The translations under genes were made by a program, and so were the position numbers. This document shows positions 49,142 to 60,516 of a stretch of 64,000 nt of DNA, piece by piece. This DNA comes from Ophioderma brevispina (lineage: Eukaryota > Echinodermata > Ophiuroidea > Amphilepidida > Ophiodermatidae). Position 1 is the stretch's first letter. Each line of letters starts with the position of its first letter. Location: positions 1 to 64,000 of the forward strand of contig JAMKCH010072026.1 of NCBI GenBank assembly GCA_023653785.1. Reading direction: 5' to 3'. Below the pieces are notes generated by a model. It ran no database searches. It was not told the DNA's origin and saw nothing but the letters and a program-made list of their open reading frames with translations.

Positions 49142-49438
49142 AACCTCCATTGTTGTTCATCGAGGAAGATGAGGCTACAAATACTTCCATCACTGTTACT
49201 TGGTCATGGCCTGAAGAGATGGAATCCAACATCACCGGTTTTGTTGTCCAGCACCGTCTTGCATCCAGTATGGATCAGTTCAGCAACTCTAGTGTAGTTC
49301 CATTAGACGAAAGGGTATATAGTATTCCAGGACTGCAGCCGGGAGAATCCTATGAGGTCCAGATTTTAGCACTTTCAAGATATCAAGTAGATATGGCAAT
49401 TGCTGTGAGCCCAGAGAGGATTATAATGACATTGGGAG
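49142..49438 (+). CDS. FN3-d exon (intact)
   Basis: Acceptor GTTTACTTGCAG, donor GTGAGT at 49439, 297 bp, phase 1-1, no stop. It shares LFIEEDEATNTSITVTWSWP with FN3-c. It differs in the middle (SSMDQFSNSSVVPLDERVYS) and returns to LQPGESYEVQILALS and the SPERIIMTLGG end. Three N-glycosylation sequons (NTS, NIT, NSS). FN3-e has the same SMDQFS version, so d and e form one subtype, b and c (SSMEEFINST) another. Confidence 0.85.
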
Positions 49439-50810
49439 GTGAGTGTATAAAGGGAGGGGAATGCTTAAAGTAGCATTGCCACATTTTCAACAAAATATGA
49501 AATTTCTTCAATTTGCTCTCAAATGATAGTCTAGGACCTAGATATATTTTAAGTACAAAAATATTAAACCATAAATTATAGAGGAGTGTTAATATGAGGC
49601 TAAAGACATCCACTGATTTGTAGATAAATTTTATGGGCCTGTTGTAATTTTAATCAACAAATGTTTATTACGTGAATGTCGGACTCCTACCCATTGATAA
49701 TAAATGCACAAAGATTACCGATCGGTCAAACAGGGTGGATGGCATAGAAATCAACTCTGGTGTGTGTTTTCTTGTGTTTAACACCATGTCCCACTGTCTA
49801 CTGAATAAAACCACGCCAGAGTGGTTTTATGACATGCACCAAATTATCCCCCCCCCCCCGAAAAAAAAAAACACATTCCTAAAGGACTTCTTCCATTAAA
49901 TTTGGCTCATAGTAGTAGGACATAAATACAAATGAAATAAAAATTTAAAAAAATAATGGTTTAACAGGGAAAGCAAATCTTGAATTAGTATATTTAGTAT
50001 AAAAACACCATGACCATTTTTTTCCACCAAAATATGCGCAACTAATATTTAGGCAATTACATAAAATATTGGGCAAAAAATGAAATCCTGGGTCCACATG
50101 GACCCCCCCCATGCACTTAAGTGTTAAAGGTCCATGGCCCGATCGCTAATAGCCTCATCCCCAGAACCCCAGATTTTACCGGAAGTGGTCGAAATTTTGG
50201 TATCAGAAGAAAGCTACTATTTTTCTCATTTACCCTGTGAAATCTTAGGGCTAAATGATGTTTGGTTTGGGAGTTACGAGCGAAAGTGTACTCCATTTTG
50301 GTCGACCAATATTAGTTTTACACAGTACTCTATGGGGCTCACAAAATCATGTTTCTAGCTGTCACATCAAAACGGTTTGAAATATCGGCGCGAAACTTTA
50401 CAGATGGGGCTTTTAGGTTAAGTCCATTCTATCAAGATGAAAACTTTATATACTTAAATCGGGCCATCCCCCTTTAAAGTACAGAATTGAAATGAAAATG
50501 TTAGGGTAAAACTATAACTTAGTGAATGTCTATGAAATTCCATCCATTAGTTCCTTAAACAAATTTGCAAAAAATCATATAGTTTATGCTTTTATCAGTG
50601 TTCTACTTAAGCAGAAAAGATGTTAAACTAGATATTTTGGCAGCATTACAATATTGTATAAGATAAACAAGTAATAGTGTAACAGGAAATACCATAACTC
50701 AACAAGTTGATTAGTAATTGAATCTTTAAAGTGTGTTGCCATTATACTACTAGAGATAGAAAGCTGCGTAGAGTGAATGGTATATAATATTGCTTATGAA
50801 TCTTTGACAG
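49439..50810 (+). other. Intron between FN3-d and A5
   Basis: Contains a C-run (about 49848-49859) and a complete TTAA family 3 element (listed separately). Confidence 0.5.
50124..50477 (+). mobile_element. TTAA-type MITE family 3, complete copy
   Basis: 354 bp. Left TTAAAGGTCCATGGCCCGAT, right ATCGGGCCATCCCCCTTTAA. TTAA at both ends. No coding content. Confidence 0.85.
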
Positions 50811-52247
50811 CGACCACAGCAACTACAGAAGCCCTTCAAACTCAGCCAGAATCAACCCACTCCTGTCATCCTGCTGAATCAACAACAGGAGGAAGCAGTA
50901 ACTGCCCCTGAATCTACCATCCTGTTTAGTCCGCTGAATCAAAACAGGGGAAGAAGTAGTAGTAACTGCCCCTGAATCTACCACTCCTGTCAGTCAAGCT
51001 GAATCAACAACAGGGGAAGAAGTAACAGCCCCTGAATCTACCACTCCTGTCAGTCTGGCTGAATCAACAACAGGGAAAGAAGTAACTGACCCTGAATCTA
51101 CCACTCCGGTCAGTCCGTCCAGGAAGCCACAACAGGGGAGAAGTAACTGCCCCTGAATCTACCATCCTGTTAGTCCAGCTGAACTCTGAATCAACAACAG
51201 GGGAAGAGGTGGACTGCCCTGATCGACACTCCTGTCGTCCAGCTGAATCAAAAACAGGGGAAGAAGTGACAGCCCCTGAATCTACCACTCCTGTCAGTCC
51301 GCTGAATCAAAACAGGGGGAAGAGGTGGCCTGACCTGTGGAATCTACCACTCCTGTCAGTCCAGATGAATCAACAACAGGGGGAGAAGTGACTGCCCCTG
51401 ATTCTAACACCTCCTGTTTCCGTCCAGCTGAATCAAAAACAGGGGAAGAGGTGACTGCCCCTGATTACCAATCCTGTCAGTCCGGCTGAATCAACAACAG
51501 GGGGAGAAGTGACTGCCCCTGATTCTACTCTCCTGTTCAGTCCTGCTGAATAAACACAGAGTATTAACTGCCCCTGAATCAACCACTCCAGTCGCCAGCT
51601 GAAATCTAACAAAAGGGGAAGCAGAATGCCGTGATCTACCACTCCTGTCGTCCAGCTGAATCAACTACAGGGGGGGGGGAAGAGGCAACTGCACCTGCAT
51701 CTACCACTCCTGTCAGTACAGCTGAATCAAAACAGGGGATTGAAGACGTAACGGCCCCTGATCTACCACTCCTGTCAGTCAAGCTGAATCAACAACAGGG
51801 GAAGAGGTGACTGCCCCTGAATCTACCACTCCTGTCAGTCCAGATGAATCAACAACAGGGGAGATGAATGCTCCTGGAAATCTCCACTCTGCAGTCCTGT
51901 GAATCAAAAACAGAAGTAAACTGCCTGAATCAACCACTCCAGTCAGTCCAGCTGAATCAACACACGGGGAAGAAGTTATCCCCCTGAATATCTACCACTC
52001 CTGTCAGCCCAGCTGAATCAACAACAGGGAGGGGAAGCAGAAAACTGCTCCAGAATCCACCACTCCTGTCAGTCCAGCTGAGTCAACAAACAGGGGATGA
52101 GTAACTGCCCCTGATCTACAACTCTGTCAGTCCTGACGAATCAACAACAGGGGAAGAGGGGACTGCCCCAGATCTACCACTCCAGTCAGTCCAGCTGAAA
52201 TCAAATACAGAGGAAGCGATCTACTTATGTTCCAGCAACAACTGCAG
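50811..52247 (+). repeat. Repeat exon A5: 60-bp Ser/Thr/Pro-rich array, frame broken
   Basis: Acceptor CTTTGACAG; entry TTATTEALQTQPEST is nearly the same as A6. About 24 units follow, then a TYVPATTAG-like tail and a GTAGGG donor. Runs of clean units (51760-51850) alternate with runs full of one-base losses, as expected if read coverage or correction varied along the array. Confidence 0.7.
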
Positions 52248-55089
52248 GTAGGGCATGGAAAATCTTTTGTTCATTTTTTTGTCACTCATACTAGTGAATT
52301 TATCCCGTGTGTGACCTTGGACCTAGATATGGGCGATTATCATTAAAAACGGTTTGCATGTGCATTCGGAGGTAAGGACACACCCAAAAAAAAATGTCTC
52401 AAAATTGTAGGTTTGATGTTTAACATTTAAGTATTAATACCTATTACGGGAAAAAAGATTGCCAACAACACTTCTTACGTTTTGCACAGTATGCACACAA
52501 AACATTTTGTACAGCAAAAAATAAAGGGTTATTAGTTATTATCAAAATTTTAGTCAACAAATATGGCAAATGATGACATTTATCAGAGGGTTGCTGGGGA
52601 CAATTTTATTTGTACGAAGATAAAGTTTTGAGTAGCTAATTGAACTCAACAAAGATGATCCAATTGTAGTTTATTACGTTATCTTGAGTATGGAATTCGC
52701 CTGAAATTGACTTTATAATAAACAAAATATTTACGTACCTTTTACTAATTTATTCTAAAGGTAATTTAATTTGACACCAGATCATTCTATGGCCAAATTA
52801 TAGTTGATGTTACTATAAAACGCATTCAACGTAGTAAAAGATAACGTAATAGACAATTAACGTAGTAAACATGTTGACCATTTTTCACATCTCCCATGGA
52901 CTAAGATGTACTGATTGAAAAGTTTATATAATTTTTGGTGGGCGGGAGGAAATTAAGTATCTATGCCACTCCTAATCAATATTAAATAGCTTGCTTGGTT
53001 GCTTGAGGAATGTGGATAACGTTTAAAACACTTCCTTAAAGGTCACATTTTTAAAACAGGTAACATTTCTTAGATTTTTAATAGCTTCAATTGTGAGCTG
53101 AGAAGAAAACAAATATTCCAAACTGCGCATTATGTTTACCTTGAAATACGATGCACAATCAATAGCTTAAAAGTTTACCAAAATTAGGAACTGCTTGTAA
53201 GGAGATACGTAATAAACAAGGTTTTGACAGACATATGTGTGATTTCAAAAAATATAAAAATAAGTGCGAATACAAGGAAAGAAAAAAACATCATTACAGT
53301 TAAATTTACCGTTCACAACAAGGAAACAATTGACTTAGAAGAATTAATGTGCTAAGTATATTTTAATTTTTTTTATAATTTTGATGTTGTGTGTTTCGGA
53401 CATCAATTTACTCCTATTTTTCGATGTTTGAGGGACAAATGTGTTCATAGAAAAGAAAACTGGACGCATGGCAAACTAGATATTTGGCCCCAAATGCAGC
53501 TCAACGGCCCTATCAAATATTACCGTTTTGTTCCAAATAAAGCATTTTTGAAAAGACTTATTAAAGGGATTATTGGTATCAAATTCTATCGGAACATATA
53601 TAATAAATATCCCTAATATGACGTACAGATGGTTTTCATGAGTTCATTGGAGTATCCTTGCGAGAAAGAAAACACCATTTTCCGCAAACTTCCGAAAGCA
53701 GTAGACGATTAAGGAAGCCGCCACGTTGAATTTTTTTACCTATCGTTTTGCCACAAGGCCATGTTAGTTTCACACCAATTTGAAGATGATCGGTGGTTAG
53801 TCAAGTTCTGGCCTGTATGAAAGACTATCGCGTTTACTTTTACGTTGAAATAAAAAAAAAACAAAGCTTTAATTTAACGTTTCCTTTAAAATGGTATAAA
53901 TTTATCAAAAAGGCATACATTTATGCCTAATTTTTTATAACGAGCCTGGGATTCTTGAGAAATATAGTTTTTAAATTATAAATTAGTTTAAAACGCGGCA
54001 TCCATACAAGAAGAGATTACTAGGTAACATGAACAGTACGTAGATGCCTGCAACCGCGAATTAGTGGGTTCGAACACTGATCTCTATACAATGGATTTGG
54101 GAAACCTGGTTCGTAATTGAAGCCCTGATAGGCCATATTGTCATCAAAAAGAGCACAAGGGGTCAGGTGGTAAGGAGCCGTGTCATTTATACAAATGTTC
54201 CATTGAAATGTGGCTATAAAATAAGTGACATAACAGACTACAGAATCAAGTCAGTGAGCTCATTGTATTTGCGGTTATGGATGGGCATGTCTCTCAAAGG
54301 GCACATGGGATACACAGATTCTTAAAAATGCAACTAGAGATTTCAAACCCATCCTATATTCTGTGATATGTAGTGGATTCATATAGATAGTCCCTCAATA
54401 AATTTCGTATCTTTTTTTGGATACAAAAATGTCTTTAGAGTGAAAACAAAAGGGGATTTTCATATGCTTATAATTTCAATATCAAAAAGGCTGATTTGCT
54501 ATTTGTTCCAAGAGGAAATTCACAAATGTTTGTACCAAAGAAATAAATCTCCGCTAATAACGATCACTGGTGCAAAAATCAGACATATCAACAGCATTTT
54601 TTAAAGACCGCCTTTATGTGAATTCCTCAGTGCATGCACCTTTAATTTTGGAAAAAACTTCTAGCCCACAATGGGGCAAAGAGCCTTAGGTATTCACATT
54701 TTTTCAAGATGTTACTTTTTTACCTAACTATCTATATTCTTCTTACTAATTTTATTAGTATAGTGTTTTTTAAATTGTTTTTTTAATTTGAAGTCTTTAA
54801 GAACTAATAACACCATACAAAAACACTATATATAAACTGCCAAAATTCGTGTTCATGCCCAATTAGAAAATTAAAAGTGGATGTGACTATTCAGAAATCC
54901 CAACACAACAAGATGCAAGCCTCTTCAAAAGTCAAGTTTTGAAATAAGCACCTTGGTTTTTTAAAGACTATGCCTGATGCCACATTTGAAAACGTGATTT
55001 GTTGTAAACAAATCTTTGGCCTGTCTTTGTGCATATCCACGCTGTAACTTTTGAATGATCACAATTACCTGTCGTGTTTAAACTTGCAG
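52248..55089 (+). other. Intron sequence between A5 and FN3-e
   Basis: Mostly AT-rich and unrecognised. A TTAA family 4 relative lies at 54322 and a tRNA-B-box-like GGGTTCGAACAC at 54067. 54905-55000 is similar to 29497-29580 upstream of FN3-c, showing that the duplicated block includes intron. Confidence 0.5.
54322..54645 (-). mobile_element. TTAA-type MITE family 4, diverged inverted copy
   Basis: Left TTAAAAATGCAACTAGAGAT; right GTGCATGCACCTTTAA. Its left half (GAAAACAAAAGGGGATTT, CATATGCTTATAATTTCAAT) matches the complement of the 39160 copy. Confidence 0.6.
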
Positions 55090-55381
55090 ACCCTCCATTG
55101 TTGTTCATCGAGGAAGAGAACTACAAATACTTCATCACAGTTACTTTGTCATGGCCTAAGAGATGGAATCCAACATCACTGGTTTTGTCGTCCAGCACCG
55201 TCTTGCTCAGTATGGATCAGTTCAGCACCTCCATGTATTCCATATAGAAAGGGTGATATAGTATTCCAGGACTGCAGCCCGGAGAATCCTACGAGGTCCA
55301 GATTGTAGCACTTTCAATTCAAAATATCAGTAATCTTGCTGTCACGGTAGAGCCCAGAGAGGATTTAATTGACATTAGTTG
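55090..55381 (+). CDS. FN3-e exon (frame broken)
   Basis: Acceptor AACTTGCAG, donor GTGAGT at 55382, 292 bp against 297. It is nearly the sequence of FN3-d (NITGFVVQHRL type, TATGGATCAGTTCAGC, GGACTGCAGCCCGGAGAATC). It has about ten single-base losses and gains, such as GAAGAGAACTAC for GAAGATGAGGCTAC. No frame survives. As with FN3-b, the identity is too high for ordinary pseudogene decay with so many indels. Confidence 0.7.
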
Positions 55382-56260
55382 GTGAGTATAAAAAGGAAGA
55401 TTGAAATATGAAAATGTAGGGAATAGTAGACAGTTACTGAATGCATAAATGCACATTTATACATCATTTCCTTGCAAATTTTTGCCATAAACGCAATAGT
55501 TGGTCAGAATAATTGATCAATTTGTTGATTAGCGCAAAAAGGTGATTAACAACTAGATTTCTTTTCTCGCAGCATTGCCATAATTGTATTAGATCATCAG
55601 CTAACAGGTATCCCATAACTTAACTCGCAAGTTATCAGTGATTGAACCTTTTAAAAAGGCTGACATATTTTTGTGTCGTCTGTAGAATTGGCAGAAGGCA
55701 CTATGGATTTCTCTGATGTCATTCCAGATGTGTGTGTATCTGTGTCTGTGGTCAAATTATTAACCTAAATACCCATGAATATTTGGGAAGCTGATCCCGG
55801 CTGCGATGTTATCTCAAACGTATGTTTGCGGATAGGGAAAGCGCTGATCCCGATCTTCTGCATCCTGAAATGATGCCTAAATGTTTATGGTATTGTTTGG
55901 CAAAGTGATCGCGACCATTTGTGAAGCGCTTAGAGGCCAATAGCATAAGGCGCTATATTTATAATCTCGCTATTATTTTATAATTAAATATATGCATGCG
56001 TATGAGGTTCCCGTAAGGGCTTACGATGATGTAAAACTTTTGTGGAAAGGATGGCGGGGAAGGTGGGGGGTGCCGCACCCGGGCCCGTTGTGGGGGGGGA
56101 AATGTTGTGACCTCAGTGATTCTTGGTAACCTCATGTGACCTTTGGCCCCATTCACAACCGCGATGGCAGATAACCACTTGCGGTCCGGGGACCGCGATG
56201 TATTATTTTTAATAGTTAGATATAAAGATACTTAAAGTGACGATTGTAATTCTTTGACAG
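55382..56260 (+). other. Intron between FN3-e and A6
   Basis: Near 56100 a TGACCTCA / ATGTGACCTTTGG repeat, and a G-rich tract at 56060-56100. Nothing else recognised. Confidence 0.45.
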
Positions 56261-57946
56261 ATGCAGCAGTAACTACAGAGGCCTTACAAACTCAGCCTGA
56301 ATCAACTACAATTGTCAGTCCTCCTGAATCAACTACAGGAAAAGAAGTAACTGCCCCTGATCTACCACTCCTGTCAGTCAAGCTGAATCAACAACAGGGG
56401 AAGAAGTAACTGCCCCTGAATCTACCACTCCTGTCAGTCCAGCTGAATCAACAACAGGGGAAAAAGTAACTGCCCCTGAATCTACCTCTCCTGTCAGTCC
56501 AGCTGAATCAACTACAGGAAAAGAAGTAACTGCCCCTGAATCTACCACTCCTGTCAGTCCAGCTGAATCAACAACAGGGGAAGAGGTAACTGCTCCTGAA
56601 TCTACCACTCCTGTCTGTCCAGCTGAATCAACAACAGGGGAAGAAGTAACTGCCCCTGATCTACTACTCCTGTCAGTCCTGCTGAATCAACAACAGGGGA
56701 AGAAGTAACTGCCCCTGAATCTACCACTCCTGTCTGTCCAGCTGAATCAACAACAGGGAAAAGTAACTGCCCCTGAATCTACTACTCCTGTCAGTCCAGC
56801 TGAATCAACTACAGGAAAAGAAGTAACTGCCCCTGAATCTACCACTCCTGTCAGTCCCGCTGAATCAACAACAGGGGAAGAGGTAACTGCTCCTGAATCT
56901 ACCACTCCTGTCAGTCCAGCCTGAATCAACAACAGGGGAAGAAGTTACTGCCCCTGAATCTACCACTCCTGTTAGTCCAGCTGAATCAACAACAGGGGAA
57001 GAAGTAACTGCCCCTGAATCTACCACTCCTGTCAGTCCAGCCTGAATCAACAACAGGGGAAGAAGTAACTGCACCTGAATCTACCACACCTGTCAGTCCT
57101 CCTGAATCAACAACAGGGGAAGAAGTAACTGCCCCTGAATCTACTACTCCTGTCAGTCCAGCTTAATCAACAACAGGGGAAGAAGTAACTGCCCCTGAAT
57201 CTACGACTCCTGTCAGTCCAGCTGAATCAACAACAGGGGAAGAGGTAACTGCTCCTGAATCTACCACTCCTGTCAGTCCAGTTGAATCAACAACAGAGGA
57301 CAAGGTGACTAGACCTGAATCTACCACTCCTGTCAGTCCCGCTGAATCAACAACAGAGGACAAGGTGACTAGACCTGAATCTACCACTCCTGTCAGTCCA
57401 GTTGAATCAACAACAGGGGAAGAAGTAACTGCCCCTGATCTACCACTCCTGTCAGTCCCGCTGAATCAACAACAGGGAAAGAGGTGACTGCCCCTGAATC
57501 CACGACTCCTGTCAGTCCAGTAGAATCAACTACAGGAAAAGAAGTAACTGCCCCTGAATCTACCACTCCTGTCAGTCAAGCTGAATCAACAACAGGGGAA
57601 GAAGTAACTGCCCCTGAATCTACTACTCCTGTCAGTCCTCCTGAATCTACTACTCCTGTCAGTCCAGCTGAATCAACAACAGGGAAGGTGGTAACTGCCC
57701 CTGAATCCACGACTCCTGTCAGTCCAGTAGAATCAACAACAGAGGACAAGGTGACTAGACCTGAATCTACCACTCCTGTCATAGAATCAACAACAGAGGA
57801 CATGAGACCTGAATCTACCACTCCTCTCAGTCCAGTAGAATCAACAACAGAGGACATGAGACCTGAATCTACCACTCCTGCCAGTCCAGAATAACCAATA
57901 ACAGAAGAGGAGACCGAATTGTCTACAACGGTATCGGCTACAACAG
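56261..57946 (+). CDS. Repeat exon A6: Ser/Thr/Pro/Glu-rich array (best preserved)
   Basis: Acceptor TTCTTTGACAG; entry DAAVTTEALQTQPESTT. About 27 units follow, mostly exactly 60 bp and of the form APESTTPVSPAESTTGEEVT. The last ten or so differ: ESTTEDKVTRPESTTPVSP and a shortened ESTTEDMRPESTTP type add Lys/Arg, and the exon ends EEETELSTTVSATTG. An open stretch of 136 residues (57484-57894) is clean. A few single-base losses (56360, 56657, 57437), gains (56919, 57040) and in-frame TAA codons (57172, 57891) remain. The product is expected to be an extended, heavily O-glycosylated, acidic stalk. Confidence 0.8.
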
Positions 57947-57952
57947 GCAAGT
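57947..57952 (+). promoter_or_regulatory. GC-type splice donor of A6
   Basis: The exon ends ACAACAG and the intron starts GCAAGT. This is the strong context in which GC donors replace GT. It keeps phase 1, matching the next exon. A single-base error (T read as C) is the alternative. Confidence 0.55.
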
Positions 57953-59209
57953 CTAAATCTTTGTCATTCAGCAAAAATTTTGCTTCTGAGGTCATTGAAA
58001 TGACAAGTTGTAATGTAATTGGTATAAATTGTATAATAATATATTATATAGCAAGATGGTAACACAGCTGTCAATGAAACATGTTTACCGATAAATTCTT
58101 TACAAATGCGATATGCAGTTTCCTCTTGTCGCTAGTTGACATGTTATCTTTGATGTATTACAAAGAGTTATTGATCAGTATTGCATTCTATAATATTATA
58201 ATATCGTTGATGAATATTACAGAGTTTTTTTGTTATGTGAACAGAAAATAAGTTTCTAAGGAAAAACATCTTCAAAGGAATACTAGTTTATAATTATGAG
58301 CGTCACTAATACTTTGATTTGATTCAAAGTAACTGTATACAAATTGTAGTTTAATGTTCAAATTATATCCTCATATATTCCAAAAGTGAAATTAAGACAT
58401 TGACCACATCATAAAATATTGTTTCATCTTTAGTATTAAAATCCATCATTTTTGATAATAATACTATAGAACATTTTTTTTGGAAGAGCTTATTTATTTT
58501 GATTGTTTTAATTCACTTGAAATGTATTTTTGGATTAGTTCAAAAAGCAAAAATATTCCCCCACTGTCAAAAAATGAACCAATCCGTACTAGCTTCCTGC
58601 ACTGTGATTTATACAAGTGCACGTAAACATGACCACTGATACTGCATTTTTTTGCGACTAACCCCAGTCACTGAATAATAGGTGGCAAATGCTGTGGGAT
58701 TCATTTCCTAATATAAATGCATGCTTTGCCACCACTGTTGGGCTGCCGCAAGTTTCGGGTTTTGATTGACGAGGGACAATTAGTGTAGTAGCGCGATATA
58801 CAATTGGTCCATACTTATGACCATAGTTATTTGCTTAGAGGTGAGCCAGTCAGTGTATTCCTTGTGATTGTGCTCTTTCTGTGAAGCATGTATTATTTGA
58901 GTGCGTTGATTATGTGCTTATACGTAGAAATTATTATAGCGTCCCAGATTTGAAAACATTATTTCAAGATAGTATGCCTCTTCAGGTTAAATTTTCCTGA
59001 AAGAGGCTGATCTGTTTAAATATTTTAAACTTTTTAAAAATGTTGTGACTAGAATTTACTAAGGTGTATGTTTTATAAAGGTTTTAAATTTGTTTAAAGA
59101 TTTGATGTACCTTATCTTAATGACACGATATGACGCAATTGTGTTGAGTTGACATTAAATTTTATACTGCACTCATCATCCATTTACGAATATATGTCAC
59201 CTTAAACAG
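57953..59209 (+). other. Intron after A6
   Basis: Very AT-rich; no element recognised. Confidence 0.45.
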
Positions 59210-59347
59210 TGCCTTCCACAACCACACAACCTACGACAGTAGAGTCGACCACAGATGTAACCACACAACCTACAACAGTAGAGTTGACCACAGATGTAAC
59301 CACAATGCAGACTACTTCAGTCACACCTACTACTCCTATGCCTGTTG
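59210..59347 (+). CDS. Thr-rich linker exon
   Basis: Acceptor CCTTAAACAG, donor GTAAGT at 59348; 138 bp, phase 1-1, no stop. It encodes two near-identical copies of TTQPTTVESTTDV followed by TTMQTTSVTPTTPMPVG. Composition is over 40% Thr, so it continues the O-glycosylated stalk with a different repeat (13-15 residues). Confidence 0.8.
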
Positions 59348-59986
59348 GTAAGTAGTCTACTCTGATTAGATCCTTTTTGTCTATAGCCCCAATCTACAAA
59401 AAAGTGCTCCCTTGTATTACACTGTTAGTCATCCAGTGACTGCAAAATTCGGAAAACTGCTCACCAAAGGAATTGCACCAGTAAATCGTGTACTGGCTGA
59501 AATCGACTGGAATTTAACACGTGCACAGAGAAAGCATATCTTGACGCATGAGCAAAAGCTGTGTCAAGGTTATGACATCGCTGCACAGACGGAGAAATAG
59601 ACTATATGTTTGGATCTGACCCTATGACCTCACCATAGAATTGCATGGGTATGGAGTTATGAGTCTTGTTTTCAGGCTTCTCCTATATGAATAACCACTG
59701 TTTTCATGCCAACTTTGATAAAGAGGAGTTGCCTTTTCAACATTTCTAATATTTGTTTTAAAATCAGTCTAATTTCTTCAACCTGGAGCCAACATTTCCT
59801 AAATTTAACAATGTTGAAGAATACAAGCATTAATAGGGAACCTTGTAATGATTACTCCATACTTCAAGGTGGATAGAGTAGAGTGTCGGAATAGAGCTAG
59901 ATTTTACTTTGTGTCTTATGTAGTTTCAAGTAACAACTTTTTGGTCACTTTGTCCTTTCTTATGCACCAAATATTTTCTTTTTCAG
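59348..59986 (+). other. Intron
   Basis: An open frame at 59412-59600 has no splice context and is taken as chance. Confidence 0.45.
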
Positions 59987-60301
59987 ATGTTGTTCTCCTT
60001 CAGTTGACGGGAGAATTTGAGCATTCTTTCAAAGTTGATTGGTCATTTGCACCTGAAGATGAAGTCAACATCCGGAGATTCAAGCTCCGTTGGTGTGAAA
60101 GTCCTTCTTGCTCCCTGTTCAAGCGGCGAAGGAGATTTGTCCGACAGGCTGAGACTGTAGATTGGGTGGAGCGGTATCGCTCTCCTAGTGATCGACGTTC
60201 CTTTACTTTGTCTGTGCATCAAAATCCTGTGTATGTATTCCAACTTATTGCAGAAGCTGTATCGGACAGTGTTCCTAGACCTAGTCTTTCATTGGAAACA
60301 G
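59987..60301 (+). CDS. FN3-like exon with basic KRRRR cluster
   Basis: Acceptor CTTTTTCAG, donor GTAATG at 60302; 315 bp, phase 1-1, no stop. Features fit a beta-sandwich of FN3 type: SFKVDWSFAPED (B-strand Trp), FKLRWCES (C strand), SFTLSVHQNPVYVFQLIAEA (F strand, Tyr). It is unlike the five repeated FN3 exons. It has two Cys five residues apart (CESPSC), then LFKRRRRFVRQ at 60115-60147. The basic run fits a furin-type cleavage pattern, although a loop lying against carbohydrate is also possible. Confidence 0.75.
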
Positions 60302-60516
60302 GTAATGATATTGAAAAGTAATTATTTGAGGAAGAGTAGAGGGAGAAACCGAGTGGTAAACAAATGAGTGGAAGTGAGTTTGATTTAAAATGATTCTGCC
60401 AAAAAGCAATCAGCACTAGCAAAAGCATTAAAGCATCAAAATGAATTATTATTGAAAGACCAAATTACTGACCAAATTTCGTATTGGAGCAATTACAAAA
60501 TTCAGTCTGTTTTATA

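Noticed and set aside
9848..57946. CRISPR-like regular repeats
   Set aside because: Units are contiguous 60-bp coding repeats without unique spacers, in a eukaryotic gene.
56378..57995. Minus-strand frames of the VDSGAVTSSPVVDSAGLTGV type over the arrays
   Set aside because: Reverse complement of the + strand 60-bp repeat. Splice sites, entry and exit peptides and FN3 neighbours all support the + strand.
59412..59600. 62-residue frame between two exons
   Set aside because: No acceptor/donor around it and not phase-compatible; lies in an intron between well-defined exons.
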